A DNA stretch of 64,000 nt, from NCBI GenBank assembly GCA_033816765.1, contig CM066293.1:1-64000 (forward strand), written 5' to 3'. The translations under genes and the position numbers were made by a program. The DNA comes from Nothopassalora personata. Taxonomy: Eukaryota; Ascomycota; Dothideomycetes; Mycosphaerellales; Mycosphaerellaceae. This document shows positions 1-12,472 of this stretch, piece after piece (the stretch's first letter is position 1; the number at the start of each line of letters is the position of its first letter). The notes beneath the pieces are model-generated. The model ran no database searches. It was given only the letters and a program-made list of their open reading frames with translations, and was not told the DNA's origin.

Positions 1-3000
1 CTATCAATTACTGCTTAAAGTCGTTAATGTACTATTAAGACGCGTCACTATTGACCGCGTTATTTTAATAGCTATTATTATAGTCGGAGTTCTCTATGCT
101 CTCATTAGTCGATAGTTCGACCCCGGATTTAACCTAGTCTCGTAAAAGTATAGGGGTTGTAGCGTCATTTAATAACGGCTAATTAAGTAGCTAGAAACTG
201 CTGTTACCTTTAGGTTAGTTAAATGTTGCTAGCGCTCGGTGTTATAGCTAGTGTAGTTCATGCCTAAGTAGTAATTATTAATAGGCGTGTTAACGAGGGT
301 TTTAATAGAGCGGCTACTATTAAGCCTATTCTTCCACCCCCTCGGCCTATGCTATGTCCTACTTATAGTGAGCTACATATAGGTCGTAGTACTGTTTAGG
401 CTCTTTAGCCGGTTCTACTATTACGATGTTCTTAATAGGGGTTAAGTAACTAGTAGTAAGAATTAATAGGTCGTAGAGCGTAGTCTTATTAAAGAGGACT
501 TCCTTTACCCGTATAACCCTATCTTTCGATAGGTCCCATACCCTATAGATGTTAGTAGAGTCGTAGCCCATAAGGTATCCGATAAGTGCTCGTTCTTTAA
601 GCTTCTTAGTCTTACCTAGTTAAGTAGTGCTATAAATGTACACGTAGGCTAGGTAGCCGTATACTACTATGTAGCCTACATTTAGTACCCTACCTATTGC
701 TAATTCGAAGGGAGTCTTCTAGCCTTTTGATTAGATTAGTGACCGCTAGAGAATGTAGACGGTAGCTACTATACATTCATTCTAGAGCTTTTTAGGTAGG
801 CGAGCATAAATGCGGATTGTGCGAGACATCGTAATAATGATGCCGCCCGCTCGTTCTACTAGGTCCTAGTTAGACGCGTAATTAGTAGTGTTATGCCACT
901 TAATTTAATTATTGTTAATAGTTAAGCGGAAGGCTATACTAATGGCTACTTTATTATCGCTATAGAAGTAAACAAACCTACGCCTAATGAAATTAATAAA
1001 GCTAAGTAGGCTATTAAAGCAAGCTAATACTAATGGTTAGTCCCTATTCTTAATAGTAAATTGAAAGTGCCCGTAGGTATCTAAATCGTAGAAATGAACT
1101 AGGTAACGATTACTATTATATGCTAGTGTAAACTTAGCTAAATCCATGGCTACGTGCCTATAGGGAGTCATTACCCTAATTCGCTTAGTCCTGTTAAACA
1201 CTTTATGTACCTTAGCTAGGCTACATGCTCTACAATGTGCAGTAAGGGGTGCTTTAGGTGCATTAGGGTTAATGACCACCCCCTCAACTCTAAACGGAAG
1301 CTAGTTAATGCGTTTAGCGCTAATATAGCCGAAGATTTAGTGCCACTAGCGGCCTAAGAGCTTACGGTGTTTAATGGGGGTCCTACTAGACGTTACTACA
1401 CCTTTAGTGCCCCCTGTACTATTTATTACTACTATAACGGTACGGTCGCCGTTAGGGTCCTAAATAGGCGGTGTTTAGATAGTATTACCCTTACCAATTG
1501 TGCTAATGAAGTGCGCTATGCGCTACTTCTTAGTAATCTTTAGTAGGATGCTCCTATTATTGCTCGATAGCTATTTATAGACCATCTCTAACTAAGGCGG
1601 TGTAACTACCTTAAAGAAGGGGATTGTGCTAGTAGGGCGGTGCAGGTCCATCAATTTCTTATTATTGTAATAGACTGAATTAGTGCGTCCGTGCTACTAA
1701 AGTCTAGCCGTCTCTATACGTAAGTAGGAGATAACGTTTATATAAAAGCCTAGGTAATAGGCTACATCTAATAGGGTGAATGGTATCCCCTCTATCTTTA
1801 TACGAACCTTACCTAATGCGGCAATAGGGAATGTCGTAGTTCCGGCTTAGATTAATGAGGTAGTTAGGCGCTCTATAATGAATTCTACGCCCTACTAGTT
1901 ATAGTGATTAATAACATAGGTGTCCGAGCAGTTGTCGTATACCTAGCAATCCCTAAAGTTAAAGCTTAATTAGCTTATCGAGCTCGAAAGGATAGTAAGA
2001 CTAGTGAAGCCGTGCGGTACTGCCTTGCCCTTAGCAATTGCCTTATCTCGTTCCTTATCCGTACGCCTATTACGGTTTAATACGCCTAGCAAGCGTTTAC
2101 TATTATCGCCTAAGTAGTAATTAATAAAGTGCTTCTAGCACTTCTTCCACTACTTAGAGCGCTAATCCTTTAATAGACGCTTCTTAGGGTTGACTACATC
2201 GCATAAATAGAGGTTCTTATAATAACTCTCCTTAGGCTCGCCGGTAATGTTCTAGTAGCCGCTTAGCCTATCGTTATTATTACTGTTCTTTCCTTTATTT
2301 ATACCGTTGCTACGGTTACGACTCTTATCGCCGCGGCTACGACAACGGTCGTTATTATTATTGTCGTTCCTACCGACTATACCTACTATAGGCGCTAGTG
2401 GAGGCTCGTTCTCCACTAAGGGTTCGCCTATAAAGGTTACGAAGACTAATCGACCGTTTGTAGTAACTAGGGTAGTATCGCGTATCTATTCGAGGTATCG
2501 CTCGGTAAGCTTACTAAGCGAGAGCTTATTACGCTTCTACTCGTTATATAGTAATGCTCCATAGGTAGGAGTTTTCTACTATATCGTAAGTAGGAAGTGT
2601 CGTAGTAGGTCTCCGTACTCGGCATAGTTACAATCTAGCATCTTAGTCTATAGTACTAGCTAATCTAAACACTAGTCGTCGACCCTTCGGGCCTAGCTCT
2701 TCTAAAGCCTATTTAGCTCTAGTATAAGCTATCGCTTACGTAACATGTCGTTTAGTCCGTACTAATCCTTTAGAGCCTAGACCTTACCTCTAAGGTTGCG
2801 TTTACTATGTATTAGCTCCTAGCCTAGCTCTATAGTAGTCCTAATTAGGTAGGTGACTAATTTAGACCTTACGGACGTAAAGATGTTATATATCCGCTAC
2901 CTACGGTCGGTATCTAACTAGCGGAGCTTAATAAGCTCCTTATCTTTAGCCGTAGCGTCTTTAGTAGTGTATACTAATTAGATTTGCTCGAACGTTAAGT

Positions 3001-3260
3001 ATACCGGCTCTATTAGCTCGGTAGTAGTGTCGTTCGGATCCATATACTTCTAGATGTTTAGAGACTTAGCGTAGAGCTCTAACTAACGGTTAAACTTGTC
3101 CTATTAGTTATAACTCTTAAGAACGATAGTAGTGTGCGGCAAAGTACCGGTACTACCGGGTGTCTTGGTAGTCGCTATAACGGTGTTAATAGGCCTAATA
3201 AAAGTTTCTATAGGTCTACTAGGGTTACTACACTACTGTGTAATAGTTGTTAATGGGATA
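1..3260 (-). mobile_element. RIP-degraded Ty1/copia retrotransposon, truncated by window edge
   Basis: Minus-strand fragments follow copia gag-pol order from right to left. A gag-like segment lies near 2870-3060. A decayed CCHC zinc-knuckle region lies near 2200-2270. The integrase zinc-binding part and first catalytic region (C-x2-C, then VAMDLAKF and YGHFQFTIK) lie at 1037-1279. The conserved integrase end, with GYDSTNIYRVW and a VIRVKEV motif, lies at 359-571. Reverse transcriptase would lie beyond base 1. Stop codons interrupt every frame, mostly TAG and TAA where CAG or CAA is expected. TpA is very common, CpA and TpG are scarce, and CpG is retained, which is the RIP signature. The 5' LTR and leader should fall at about 3250-3540, but I could not fix the LTR ends. 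The element cannot encode active protein. Confidence 0.85.
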
Positions 3261-3539
3261 ATGATAGATCCCACTAGTTTTTAATGACGATGCAAAATCT
3301 GCTCTAGGGCTTTGTTTTATATAGCGAACGTTAGTAAGCGCCTATCGGGCTTATAACTATTACGTTACAAGTAGTTAGAAGTTATAAAATAGGCTTATAA
3401 AGGGGTTTTAAAAGCAGATAGTAGATTGCATATATCTAAGCTAGAATTGAAAGGGCTGCTTATAAAAAGGCTATAGGTAACTAATTAATGTTACCTAATT
3501 CTTAGCCGCTACTACCTTAGGTTTAATTAGGCTATAGCG

Positions 3540-5545
3540 CCGGTGTACGCTTAGATCGTAACACACCTCCTAATGCATTCTAGCTCATTTCAGTCGCAAT
3601 CTTTCGCAACACACCACTATGGCTATAGACGACTAATATAAGCTCGCAATAGCTTATTTAAGAGCGTAGGAGAAGCCGAATATTACATAAATAGCTAGGT
3701 TCTTTAGGGTTAAGCGTACTAAACTTAGTAAGCTCTAGAATAACAAGTAAGGAACGAAGTAGCAGCAATATAAAGAATAGCGATTATTAAGCTATACATA
3801 AGAGGAGGAGCTATATAGATATATTAACACCCTTATAGAGCTAGCTCTACTACCTACGCTAATAATAATACGCAACTTCGCACGCGAGCTCTACGGTACT
3901 AAGCCTAGTAAGAACTAGGTTACTAGGTTTAGAAACAGGTAGTCTTATACCTTAGATGTAGCCTATCTTAGAGCATTAGATAAGGCCCGGAAAAAGGCTA
4001 ATAGGTACGTCTCCTACGCCTAGTACTATTTACTGCTTAAAGGGATAGTAAGGAAGTATAATATCTAGCCTAAGAACATTACTAACATAGATAAGAAGGG
4101 CTTTATAATTAGGGTGTTGTCTAAGGCTAAGAGGATATTTACTAAGAACGCAGCTAAGTAAGGTAAGCTAATAGAATACCTTTAAGACGGTAATAGAGAG
4201 TAGGTTACTTATATAGCAGCTATATTAGCTAATAAGACAAGCCTACTACCTTGCCTTATCTATAAGGCTACATCTAGTAATCTATAAGACACCTAGGTTA
4301 ATAATATAGATCCTAAGCAATATATAGCCTTCTTTACGAGCTTACCTTCTAGCTAGACTAATAACGAGCTAGGTTATTAGTGGCTTATAAAGGTATATAA
4401 TAGATATACTAAAAAGAAGACTCGCAATAGCCGTAACTAGAGGCTCCTAATAGTTAATAGCTATAGCTTATACCTTACTATAAAGTTTATCGATTAGGCT
4501 CTAAAGCATAAGATAATAGTAGGTGTGTATCTACCTTATTCGACACATAGGCTATAGCTACTAGATATAAGCGTATTCGCTACCCTTACGTCTTAATATT
4601 CGACAGCCTTAAATAACTAGCTACACCGCTCTAGCGCTATCTAAGGTATTACGAAGAGGGCGTTCTTTATTATCTTCTAGTAAGCCTAGTAACTAGCAGT
4701 AACTAATCGAAACATTAAGTTAGCCTTTATAAAGACAGGTATTTATCTATTCAATCTATAGATAGTATTAGCTAAGCTCCTACCTCCGAAGAAGTTAGGC
4801 TCTATAACATTAGGCTCTCGGCCTACTTCTAAGTCTTCTACTAATAGCAGTATAACCGCACCTAAATAGAGAAAGATAGGGAGGCTAATTAAGGACGCTA
4901 TCGATAAGAAGGACTACTCTAGAGCCCTATGCTTACGGAATAAGGTCGACACCCTAAAGTTACAAAACACCCTCCTTATAACGTAAGTAAATAGCCTTCG
5001 ATAGGCCCTATTCGACGAGTAGAAGCGCCGTAAGCGTAGTAAGAAGCTATTCGAAGATCTACGAGCTAAAGACGGCTCTACTACTACCTTTTATTCCCTA
5101 TCTAAGCTATAGCGAGCTAAGGTCCTACTTAAGAAGAAAGAGTAGGCTAAGGTTGCTACTACTACTAAGAAGTAAGACGAATAGCTATAGCGACAACTTA
5201 AGAAGCAATATAACATGACTTTAAAGCAGTTAGAGGCTATACATAAGTAGCTTAAGGTAAAGGAAAAGAAGGTAAGGCTTACTAAGGAGGCCTATAATAG
5301 GGCAATACTTAGAGAGGTCGCTATAGCCTCGAAACAACTTAACAATACCCTCTAAGACAGTATAAGGAAGCCTAAGAACCCTCTAAGGCGTGTTGTGTTC
5401 GAATAGCCTAAAGAACAGGTATATAGTGTTACTCTAATTAAGAAGGGGAGGGTTTTAGCTAAAACAAAACAACGACAGTCTATAATAGTAAAGCTACCTA
5501 TATGCATACAAGAGTAACACCATTCGATAGAGCGTAATCACAACA
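3540..5545 (+). mobile_element. RIP-degraded pogo/Fot1-type DNA transposon
   Basis: The reading frame starts with MAIDD at 3619 and resembles Fot1/pogo transposases. An N-terminal Psq-like helix-turn-helix comes first, then a CENP-B-like helix-turn-helix around 3780-3950. The DDE domain begins near 4085 with a DKKGFIIRVLSKAKRIF motif, where fungal pogo elements usually have (I)DEKGF.IG. A LLIVNSYS block lies near 4445 (family: LLIVDGHSSH) and a YLPYSTHRLQLLD block near 4530. A charged C-terminal tail runs to about 5400. Many TAG and TAA codons interrupt the frame. A possible terminal inverted repeat shares TACGCT-n2/3-ATCG between 3546-3558 and the complement of 5526-5538; this is weak. The element lies tail to tail beside the copia remnant. 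Confidence 0.8.
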
Positions 5546-5599
5546 CTTATTCGTCTTAATATTAGCTCAATCCAACAACACCTCGTTGAATAACACGGT

Positions 5600-7738
5600 C
5601 GCAATGTTGCAGCTAGAAACACCTTCAGCTGTGCACGAGGTGGGACCGTGCGTCAGGTGGGGAAGACTTCTAGTGCTTTAGCTGATCTTTGTACCGCCTG
5701 AGGAGGACGACTTGAAGAATTAGCCGAAGTTTGCGCGATGACACCTGCTCGTTTCTTCCCATCATCTCCAACAATGTACGTGTACTGTCTCATATCTGCG
5801 GCAAGACTCCTCTCCAGCGGCAGCGGCTGTCTCATTTCATACCTGATAGCAGCAGGTACCAGGATGCCGAATGATGTCTGCATCGGGGAATCGTCACTTT
5901 GCAAGATAAGACAGCCGCGTTCAGTCACTCCGGATTACCACTGAGCATACCAGGACAGACGCGGCCGCAGTACGATGCCAGTTCGCGCTTTTCAGGGTGA
6001 GGTATTCGTGCGTCAAGATCACCGCTGGCCTCACCAACGTCTTGGACGCAAGGCTCCGCTTGGCGTCTTTCTGGCCTTCGGTTCTTCTCGAAGGGGTCTT
6101 GCTTCGCGGCGAATTTATTCTGCAGAGCAGAGACGCCTAGAGGCATGACCTCACGATCGTCGACTTTTATCAAACATCAACAAAGGCGCGTGCGGTAAGG
6201 AGCATGGCTGGCGAGCATAAAATTCGCGTGGTCGCACGCATGAGTCTACTCAGGGCCAGAGTAGGGCTCAAGTAGCGCGGCAGTGGCTCCAAATTGACTC
6301 CAATCGAACAAATCTGGCCTGGAAATACCTCACATTGTGCTGACGAAGAGACTCTCAGCCATGAACGCCAGCCTTAGAATAGGCAGCCAACAATAATCGC
6401 ACGATACACAAGTAGCTCGAAGATCGCTACCACAATGAGCTTTCACGCATCACTACTGAAGACTGAACAATGTATCGTCCCATGTGATGAGCGCACGGAA
6501 GAGAGCACTGCTCACCATGGATCACGCTACCTGCTCAAAGCTTCCCTGGACAAAGCTCGCCCTAGATCGGAAGCGGCATAGATACTGTATGGGACGAATA
6601 CAGCACTGCATCTATCTTGAGCATCTGCTTTCTTTTCCCCCGGGAGACTTGAAAATGGGCTGAAAATATCTCCACAACGCCTTTCGAGACCAGCCCACTA
6701 CTCAGCAAGTCACCCAACAACATCGCACCGGGGACGATTCTCCACACGTGTACCGACAGAGTTTCCATGTCGGTTTTAAGTACGGTGGAGCACTTCACGG
6801 CCCCATAAGCCCCATAGTGGCGCCCGGCCCGATAAATCCTGATCGCGCCATCAGCCAAGCTCATGCACAAGACTGCGAACAACCTTGTCAAGATGGAGAC
6901 CTCAACTGCACAGTAGGAGACGTGGTTTGCTAACTTACTCTCTGGGCACGTCGACTTCAGGTTTGGACCCTTCGAACGGTTTGGATCCTTCGACGATCAC
7001 GCGTCGCAGCTGCTAGCCTCGCCGCTATGCTCCGCTACGCCGTACATTATAGGATCAACAGTATGGACGACGACAGCTTGGCAGTCGCTTCACGGCAGCG
7101 ATAGAGTGCTTCAAGTTGCTTCCATGCCCGCAAAAAAGATGGTCGACCTCTTGCACCTTTTTGTAGTCATCACTCTCATTCTGCAAGTCCTTTCTGGTCG
7201 GGCGCGAAGTCGAAGTTCGACCAGGTCGATGATGCGAAGCAGGTGTAGAGGATAGGAGTGATTGGATAGGACACGGGAGCCTGAGAGAAATCCAGCTTTG
7301 ACGAAAGGTGTATGAGCATAGATCAGATGTAACACAGCCACTGGAAGGGCTTCGCCTTTGACTCTACAATGTCTTACTATCCAAGTCGTCTGCTTGACAT
7401 ATAGAGTATGCCTGTAAACTTTTCTATCGGACTCCCCGAACATCGTATGTGACACCAGCAGTACAACATTGCAGGATCTGTTGAGTATCAGCGCCAAAGA
7501 ACGCTGTCATTACCGCATTTGGACCAACACCCGATACCGAGGTCGATCATGCACTTGATACGGCCGGACCGGTTAATCTCTCACCTACATCAGATGTCTT
7601 CTTTCTCATCGACATCAACCAGCAGTACCCAATCCTGTGTGATCCATCATATGGAAATCATAAAATCAGCAAACCAGGATCAAGGATAAAAAAGTAAAAG
7701 CCAGACCCTCCAGCACAGTCTTCACCAACGCCACCACT
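5600..7738. other. Gene-poor spacer after the RIP zone
   Basis: Base composition returns to normal near 5,560. No recognisable gene is present. A minus-strand reading frame at 5653-5928 has a protein-like stretch (MRQYTYIVGDDGKKRAGV). A second one lies just upstream at 5925-6173 with a possible GTGAGG donor, so a small spliced gene is conceivable. I recognise no family and saw no second support. Bases 7540-7738 presumably hold the promoter of the downstream oxidoreductase. Confidence 0.3.
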
Positions 7739-8791
7739 ATGTCGCTTCCAAGTACATACACCTCAATCCACCTCGCCAACAGACCCAAAGACCACATAAC
7801 CTCAGACACCTTCAAACCTCAATCGAACAGGACACCCTCTCCCTCAGAACTAAAAGATGGCCAAGTCCTCTACCAGACCTCCTACCTCTCCCTGGACCCC
7901 GCAATGCGAGGCTGGCTAAACGACACACGCTCCTACATCCCACCCGTCCAAATCGGAGCAGTGATGCGTGGAAATGGGGTAGGAACCATCGTCGCCTCGA
8001 AGAACCCCAACTACAAAGAGGGAGAAGTGGTGGAGGCGATGAGTGGATGGTCAGAACTTGCTGTCTTGGGCGAGAAGGAATTAACAAAACTCTCCTTGCC
8101 ATCCAACGGCAAAATGACAGATGCCCTCGGAGTCTTGGGCATGACAGGTCTGACGGCCTATTTCGGGATCCTGGACGTGGGGAAAGTGAAGAAGGGGGAT
8201 TTCGTTGTTGTTTCTGGTGCTGCGGGTGCTACGGGGAGTGTTGTGGGACAGATTGCGAAGTTGAAAGGTGCTACGGTGCTGGGAATCGCAGGCTCCGATT
8301 CAAAGTGCGACTGGCTTATCAACTCTCTCGGCTTCGATAAAGCGCTGAACTACAAATCTCCCACCTTCGCAAGAGATTTCCGCGCCGCGACGAAGCCGCT
8401 CATCGACATCTTCTTCGACAACGTCGGTGGCGACATCCTCGACCTAGCCCTCTCCCGGGCCAAACCACACTCACGCTTCGTTATGTGTGGCGGCATATCC
8501 CAATACAACACGAAGAATGCGCAAGGGCCCAAGAACTATCTAATGATCGTGTCAATGAGAATCCGAATGCAGGGGTTTGTGGTGTTTGATTATGAGAAGC
8601 AGTATGAGGCTGCGAGGAGGGAGTTGGCGCAGTGGCTGGGCGAGGGGAAGATCAAGAGGCAGGAGACGGTGATTAAGGGTGGAATTGAGAAGATGCCGGA
8701 GGCGCTCAGGGCGTTGTATGAGGGTGTCAATACGGGGAAGTTGATGGTCGAGGTGAAGGCTCCAGAACAGGGGGAGAGGGCGAGGTTGTGA
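7739..8791 (+). CDS. NADP-dependent medium-chain dehydrogenase/reductase, zinc-independent
   Basis: An intronless 350-residue protein of the MDR superfamily, in the double-bond reductase group (leukotriene B4 dehydrogenase / bacterial CurA / yeast Yml131w type). The N-terminal GroES-like domain (about 1-130) has the typical YLSLDPAMRGW motif and carries no catalytic zinc ligands. The Rossmann domain begins with VVVSGAAGATGSVVGQIAK (about 160-180), the AxxGxxG nucleotide-binding loop. IAGSDSKCDWL follows, where this group contacts the NADP ribose phosphate, and then FDNVGG. Such enzymes reduce activated C=C bonds of enones and aldehydes with NADPH in the cytosol. The true substrate cannot be read from sequence. 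Length is normal for the group. The start is the first ATG, after a pyrimidine-rich leader. It is convergent with the proteasome gene, about 200 bp apart. Confidence 0.92.
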   Translation: MSLPSTYTSIHLANRPKDHITSDTFKPQSNRTPSPSELKDGQVLYQTSYLSLDPAMRGWLNDTRSYIPPVQIGAVMRGNGVGTIVASKNPNYKEGEVVEAMSGWSELAVLGEKELTKLSLPSNGKMTDALGVLGMTGLTAYFGILDVGKVKKGDFVVVSGAAGATGSVVGQIAKLKGATVLGIAGSDSKCDWLINSLGFDKALNYKSPTFARDFRAATKPLIDIFFDNVGGDILDLALSRAKPHSRFVMCGGISQYNTKNAQGPKNYLMIVSMRIRMQGFVVFDYEKQYEAARRELAQWLGEGKIKRQETVIKGGIEKMPEALRALYEGVNTGKLMVEVKAPEQGERARL

Positions 8792-8993
8792 GGTGTGGTT
8801 GAAAATCGAGAATGGGTAGATGTAGTTGTGGTGCTGAGTGTATGAGGTGAAGTGTGGTCTTGTGTGACTGTGGCGCATTCGTGCCTTTCATGCATTCATG
8901 TCTTGTTCTTAGTATCACAGTCCTAGTATAACTACATCGACGCATCCACTCTCCACTCCGCGCCTTCTGCGGTGCATCGAGCTCGCTCTTGCT

Positions 8994-9910
8994 CTAGTTG
9001 AGATCTGCGGTGACGTTGGAGAACTCGCCCTTCTCCAGCTTTGTCTTCCAGAAGATGGGATTTGTGTCGTTGAACCCGTGCTTCACCCATCCAGCCTCCT
9101 TCACGTGATAGAGGTTGATGTAACCGCCAGAGAACGCGTCTCTGTGGGTCGCAGCCAAGATACTTCTTCGACCCAGCTCCAGCGCCTCCTCATCCTCAAG
9201 ATCGTACTTGTATTCTGCATCGAGCACACCGTAGGCAAATGTCTGACCGGAACCAACACAGAACAGGTTGCCTGCTAATCGAGTGCCGTCGCTGTCGATA
9301 TAGTAGAGTGCTGGGCCTTCTGAAGGAGTCACGCCAGCGCACATGGTGCCCATGCTGAGGCCCATGCCCTTGTAGGAGTAGACGAGGTTCGCGAGGATCT
9401 TGGAGGCGGCGCAGACTGTGATGCGGCGTTTGTGGCGGAGCTCGTGGAGTCGGCACTGCATTCCGAGGTATGCAAGCCAGTATTGGCAGTCCTAGAGGGT
9501 TATATGTCAGCATCACATGTATGTCTTCAGGTGGTGTTCTGGTGTCGTCTTACTGCAGCACCACCAGCCATAGTTCCCAGCAACGCGCTGTTGATCTCGA
9601 TGACCTTCTTGACTGTCTGACTTGCAATCCAGTTGCCTGCTGTCGCTCTTGAATCTGTCGCCACGATGATGCCGCCCTTGAATCTGAAGGCGAGTGTGGT
9701 GGTTCCGTGGGCGATCTTGATGGGGCAGTTGGGGTTGGAGTGGTCATCTGTCATGGCGCGCAGCCACTGTTGTGACGAGGCGATGGGCGGCATGGCGAAC
9801 TTCAGAGAGAGCGAGGGCGCGAGGTCATGCTCGAGCTGTGCTATCTCATCGTCCTGGGATATCTCCGTCTCTGTTGCTGGCCGGCTATACTGAGCCACCA
9901 GCGAGTCCAT
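8994..9910 (-). CDS. PRE2: 20S proteasome subunit beta type-5 (chymotrypsin-like)
   Basis: Two exons, 9554-9910 and 8994-9491, flank a 62-nt intron (GTAAGA donor, TGCTGACAT branch, CTAG acceptor) and give 284 residues. Residues 1-69 are the propeptide. Autocleavage after HG would expose Thr70. Counting the mature protein from that Thr, Asp17, Arg19 and Lys33 are all present ([10 protein letters not shown] and TVKK), which completes the N-terminal nucleophile active site. [23 protein letters not shown] and [17 protein letters not shown] are diagnostic of beta5. The product performs the chymotrypsin-like cleavage in the 20S core particle. No clear proteasome-associated control element was seen in the 150 bp upstream. 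Length matches yeast Pre2. Confidence 0.97.
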
Positions 9911-11683
9911 CGCGGCGGAGTGTGTGGTGTGTGTGTGTTTGGGGAGTGGCGTTGGCTGTCGGCGATATGGGGTCTAAAAGCGGGAGAGGTATTGGGTGGT
10001 GTCGGCGGTGGTGTGGTGATGGATGTTTGATGTGGTTCGTGTAAGTCGGCAACAACGCGAGAGCTCACAGCTTCAGGCAGGAGCGACGCATCACCGAAAG
10101 CTTATGTAAGACCCGCGATGCCTGAGGTGTCAATTTAGGTCCCCAACTACAACGGCCCTTGCGTTGCATACCAGGAGCAACGAGAGGATCTCACGACATC
10201 GAAGACAGTACATCGACGATCAGACAACAAGAACCCACGGAGCACGATGTGCGAACCTGTTGCAGATAATGCAGCAAGCACGCCACATCCGGAAGCAAAG
10301 CCTTGATGAACTCGGACCTTCTACTCGTTCATCCATGATGTCAAGATAGACACGCAGTATCGAGGCGCTTTGGGCGAGACAAGCTCTCCGAACTGCTTGT
10401 CAATTTATCCCAAGGCATCTCCGTTCGGCCACCTCATCGTTCAACGAAGCTGAGGAGGCGGCCACGACTTGTATGCCTTCGGCAGCTATCTGAAGGCTGT
10501 CGAAGCAGATCTTTCGAACTCGAGGATTGCTCTAATGCAGCACTGGCTGATACAAAGGGAGTGTGTTCTCCGCCCGAAGTTTGATCTTCAGCGGGCCTTG
10601 ATGCACGTCGATTATATCTCACTCGTCCAAGCTAGCGCATGGCAGGCTCCCTGTGCCGTCTGCTGCGCCGCCTCAGGCGGTTTTCAGTGTCAAAGGCTGT
10701 CAACAGTAGTATATAACATCTCGGCCTCTAAGTCCCGGTGGCTCAGCAAGACTCTCCAATCCTGCCACTATCTCCTACACTCGTGTCCCTTCGCAATCCT
10801 GAGACACCATCGGTAGACGCCCACTTCACATCATCCAGTCTGTAAGCACATTGCTCTTGCAAGAGACAGCCGTTATCGTGCGAACGACCCGCAGCTCCGA
10901 CGACTACCCAAAGTAAGCGACGAGCTGGACAATCGTTTGCTCCGTCCGCACACGGCTAATACAGCTCCAGACCCACGAGGTTGTGCCGAATTGAATGATC
11001 AAGGATAGGTGTGATGCAAAAAGGAGAGGGAGTTCATACAATGCCAGGGCAGAGCTCATAACAACACGAACTGTGAGAAGCCGGAGACAGAAATCACGAA
11101 ATTCTCCCATAATTATTGCAGCAAGCATTTGGTGCCGGACAATGCCACGAAAATAACGAGGCTAGGTCCAATACCAAGCAGACTGAGTTGATTAGCTCGG
11201 CGGGCAGCTGATAAAGACACCTAGTGGGCTATGAGGAGTCCTGCTGTCGGACAAAAGGGACGTGGCCGTGCCATGAATTTGCTCCCCAGTCCATATCGCC
11301 GCGAGATCGTAGTCGTGTCTGTGATACGAGCCGACGCGTAAAATGGCTTCGTCTTGGATATCTTCTAGGGTTGCACTCCTTGTTGTCTTGGTTGAGGCAC
11401 CTAGTCCCATGTTCCGAGTGTCATTCAAACGGCCTTGAAAGCATTAGTACGCGAGAACATATGAACAAAGGACAGTGCAGATCGAATAAGAATTGGATGT
11501 TGTCGAATATAGCAGGCGGCAATCGAAAGACGCGGAGACCGCGCAATGATTAGTCATCAATATTATGATCTGTCAACACATGAGGCCTTCTCACGAACAG
11601 ATATTCATGGCCATTAGTCATCATGGCTACAGACCACGGGCTCGACATTCCACGCATCATTTCTATAGAAGTAGATCCGAAAG
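9911..11683. other. Spacer without recognisable gene
   Basis: Only short reading frames with no family resemblance occur here, for example 10469-10816 plus. Bases 9911-10100 should include the promoter of the proteasome beta5 gene. They contain GT-rich stretches (9930-9960) and a GGTGGTGTCGGCGG tract. I see no RNA gene or repeat. Confidence 0.3.
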
Positions 11684-12472
11684 ATGAAGTTGCAAGTGAG
11701 TATCGTGTCTAGGCTGGAACTCAAATTAAAATATCTCATCATCTTGCGTGGAATCCTGGAACCCGACCAACTTTCTTTCCTACTTACCTCGTTGCCACCG
11801 TTGCCCTATGATGAGGCATCATGGAACACTGCCCGCATATTTCGAGACGGACATTCGGGGGAAGTCAGGACCGAATTGTCCATTAGGCAGCTACTGGCAG
11901 TCATCAACATCTGGCACAAAGTCTCCTGCGATGTCCTGACTTTACAAAGAACGAAACAGTTGACTGATGCAGCTTTTGAGATGAAGCTCCTTGTAGAAGC
12001 ACAACAGATGGAAGTCAGGCTTAGCAACGTAGCAGCCATTCTCCGATGGGTTGGAAGTCATCGCAAAGAGCGTACAATTCGAGTGGGAAATCCCTCGCAT
12101 CGAGCAGGAAACGAGAGCTTATCACATCATAGACTTTGCTCCTCGCTTACTTGGGCATCTTCACGAAGAAGGTCACTGATGGGCCTGCTGGATAAATTTC
12201 AGAACCGCAAGCCTGCGTCTATTGACGACTTGGAAGAGTGCAACACGGCACTTCAGAGACTTCACGCTCTTGGCCTGCTTCATGGCGACGTCAATCGATA
12301 CAAATTCCCGATTGTCCCAAACGACGTAGACCTCATCGACTTTGAGCATTCCACGGAGGATGCTTCCACCGAGCTTCAGTCTCAAGAGCTTGAGAGCCTG
12401 CGTTCTGAGCTGGTTGAGGATACTGGACGTGGCGGCGAGTTCGTGCCGCCGAAGACAATGATTGAATGTTGA
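11684..12472 (+). pseudogene. Decayed kinase-like (aminoglycoside phosphotransferase fold) gene
   Basis: The protein resembles a large fungal family of small protein-kinase-like proteins, often mis-annotated as alpha-galactosidase A. It keeps the LPPLP...WNTARI start, a frame reading VIAKSVQFEWEIPRIEQET, then APRLLGHLHEEG, LEECNTALQRLHALGLLHGD, DVDLIDFEHS and the terminal DTGRGG. A plausible 40-nt intron (11993-12032) restores one frame change. A second change near 12165-12172, where GGTCAC is followed directly by TGATGG, has no splice solution and looks like a 1-nt deletion. The catalytic loop reads HGDVNRYKF: the metal-binding Asn expected after HGDxNxx is Lys. The gene is therefore probably inactive. 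A sequencing error at the deletion cannot be excluded. Confidence 0.6.

Noticed and set aside
7739..9910. Functional link between the MDR reductase and the proteasome gene
   Set aside because: They are convergent neighbours only; nothing in the sequence ties them together.
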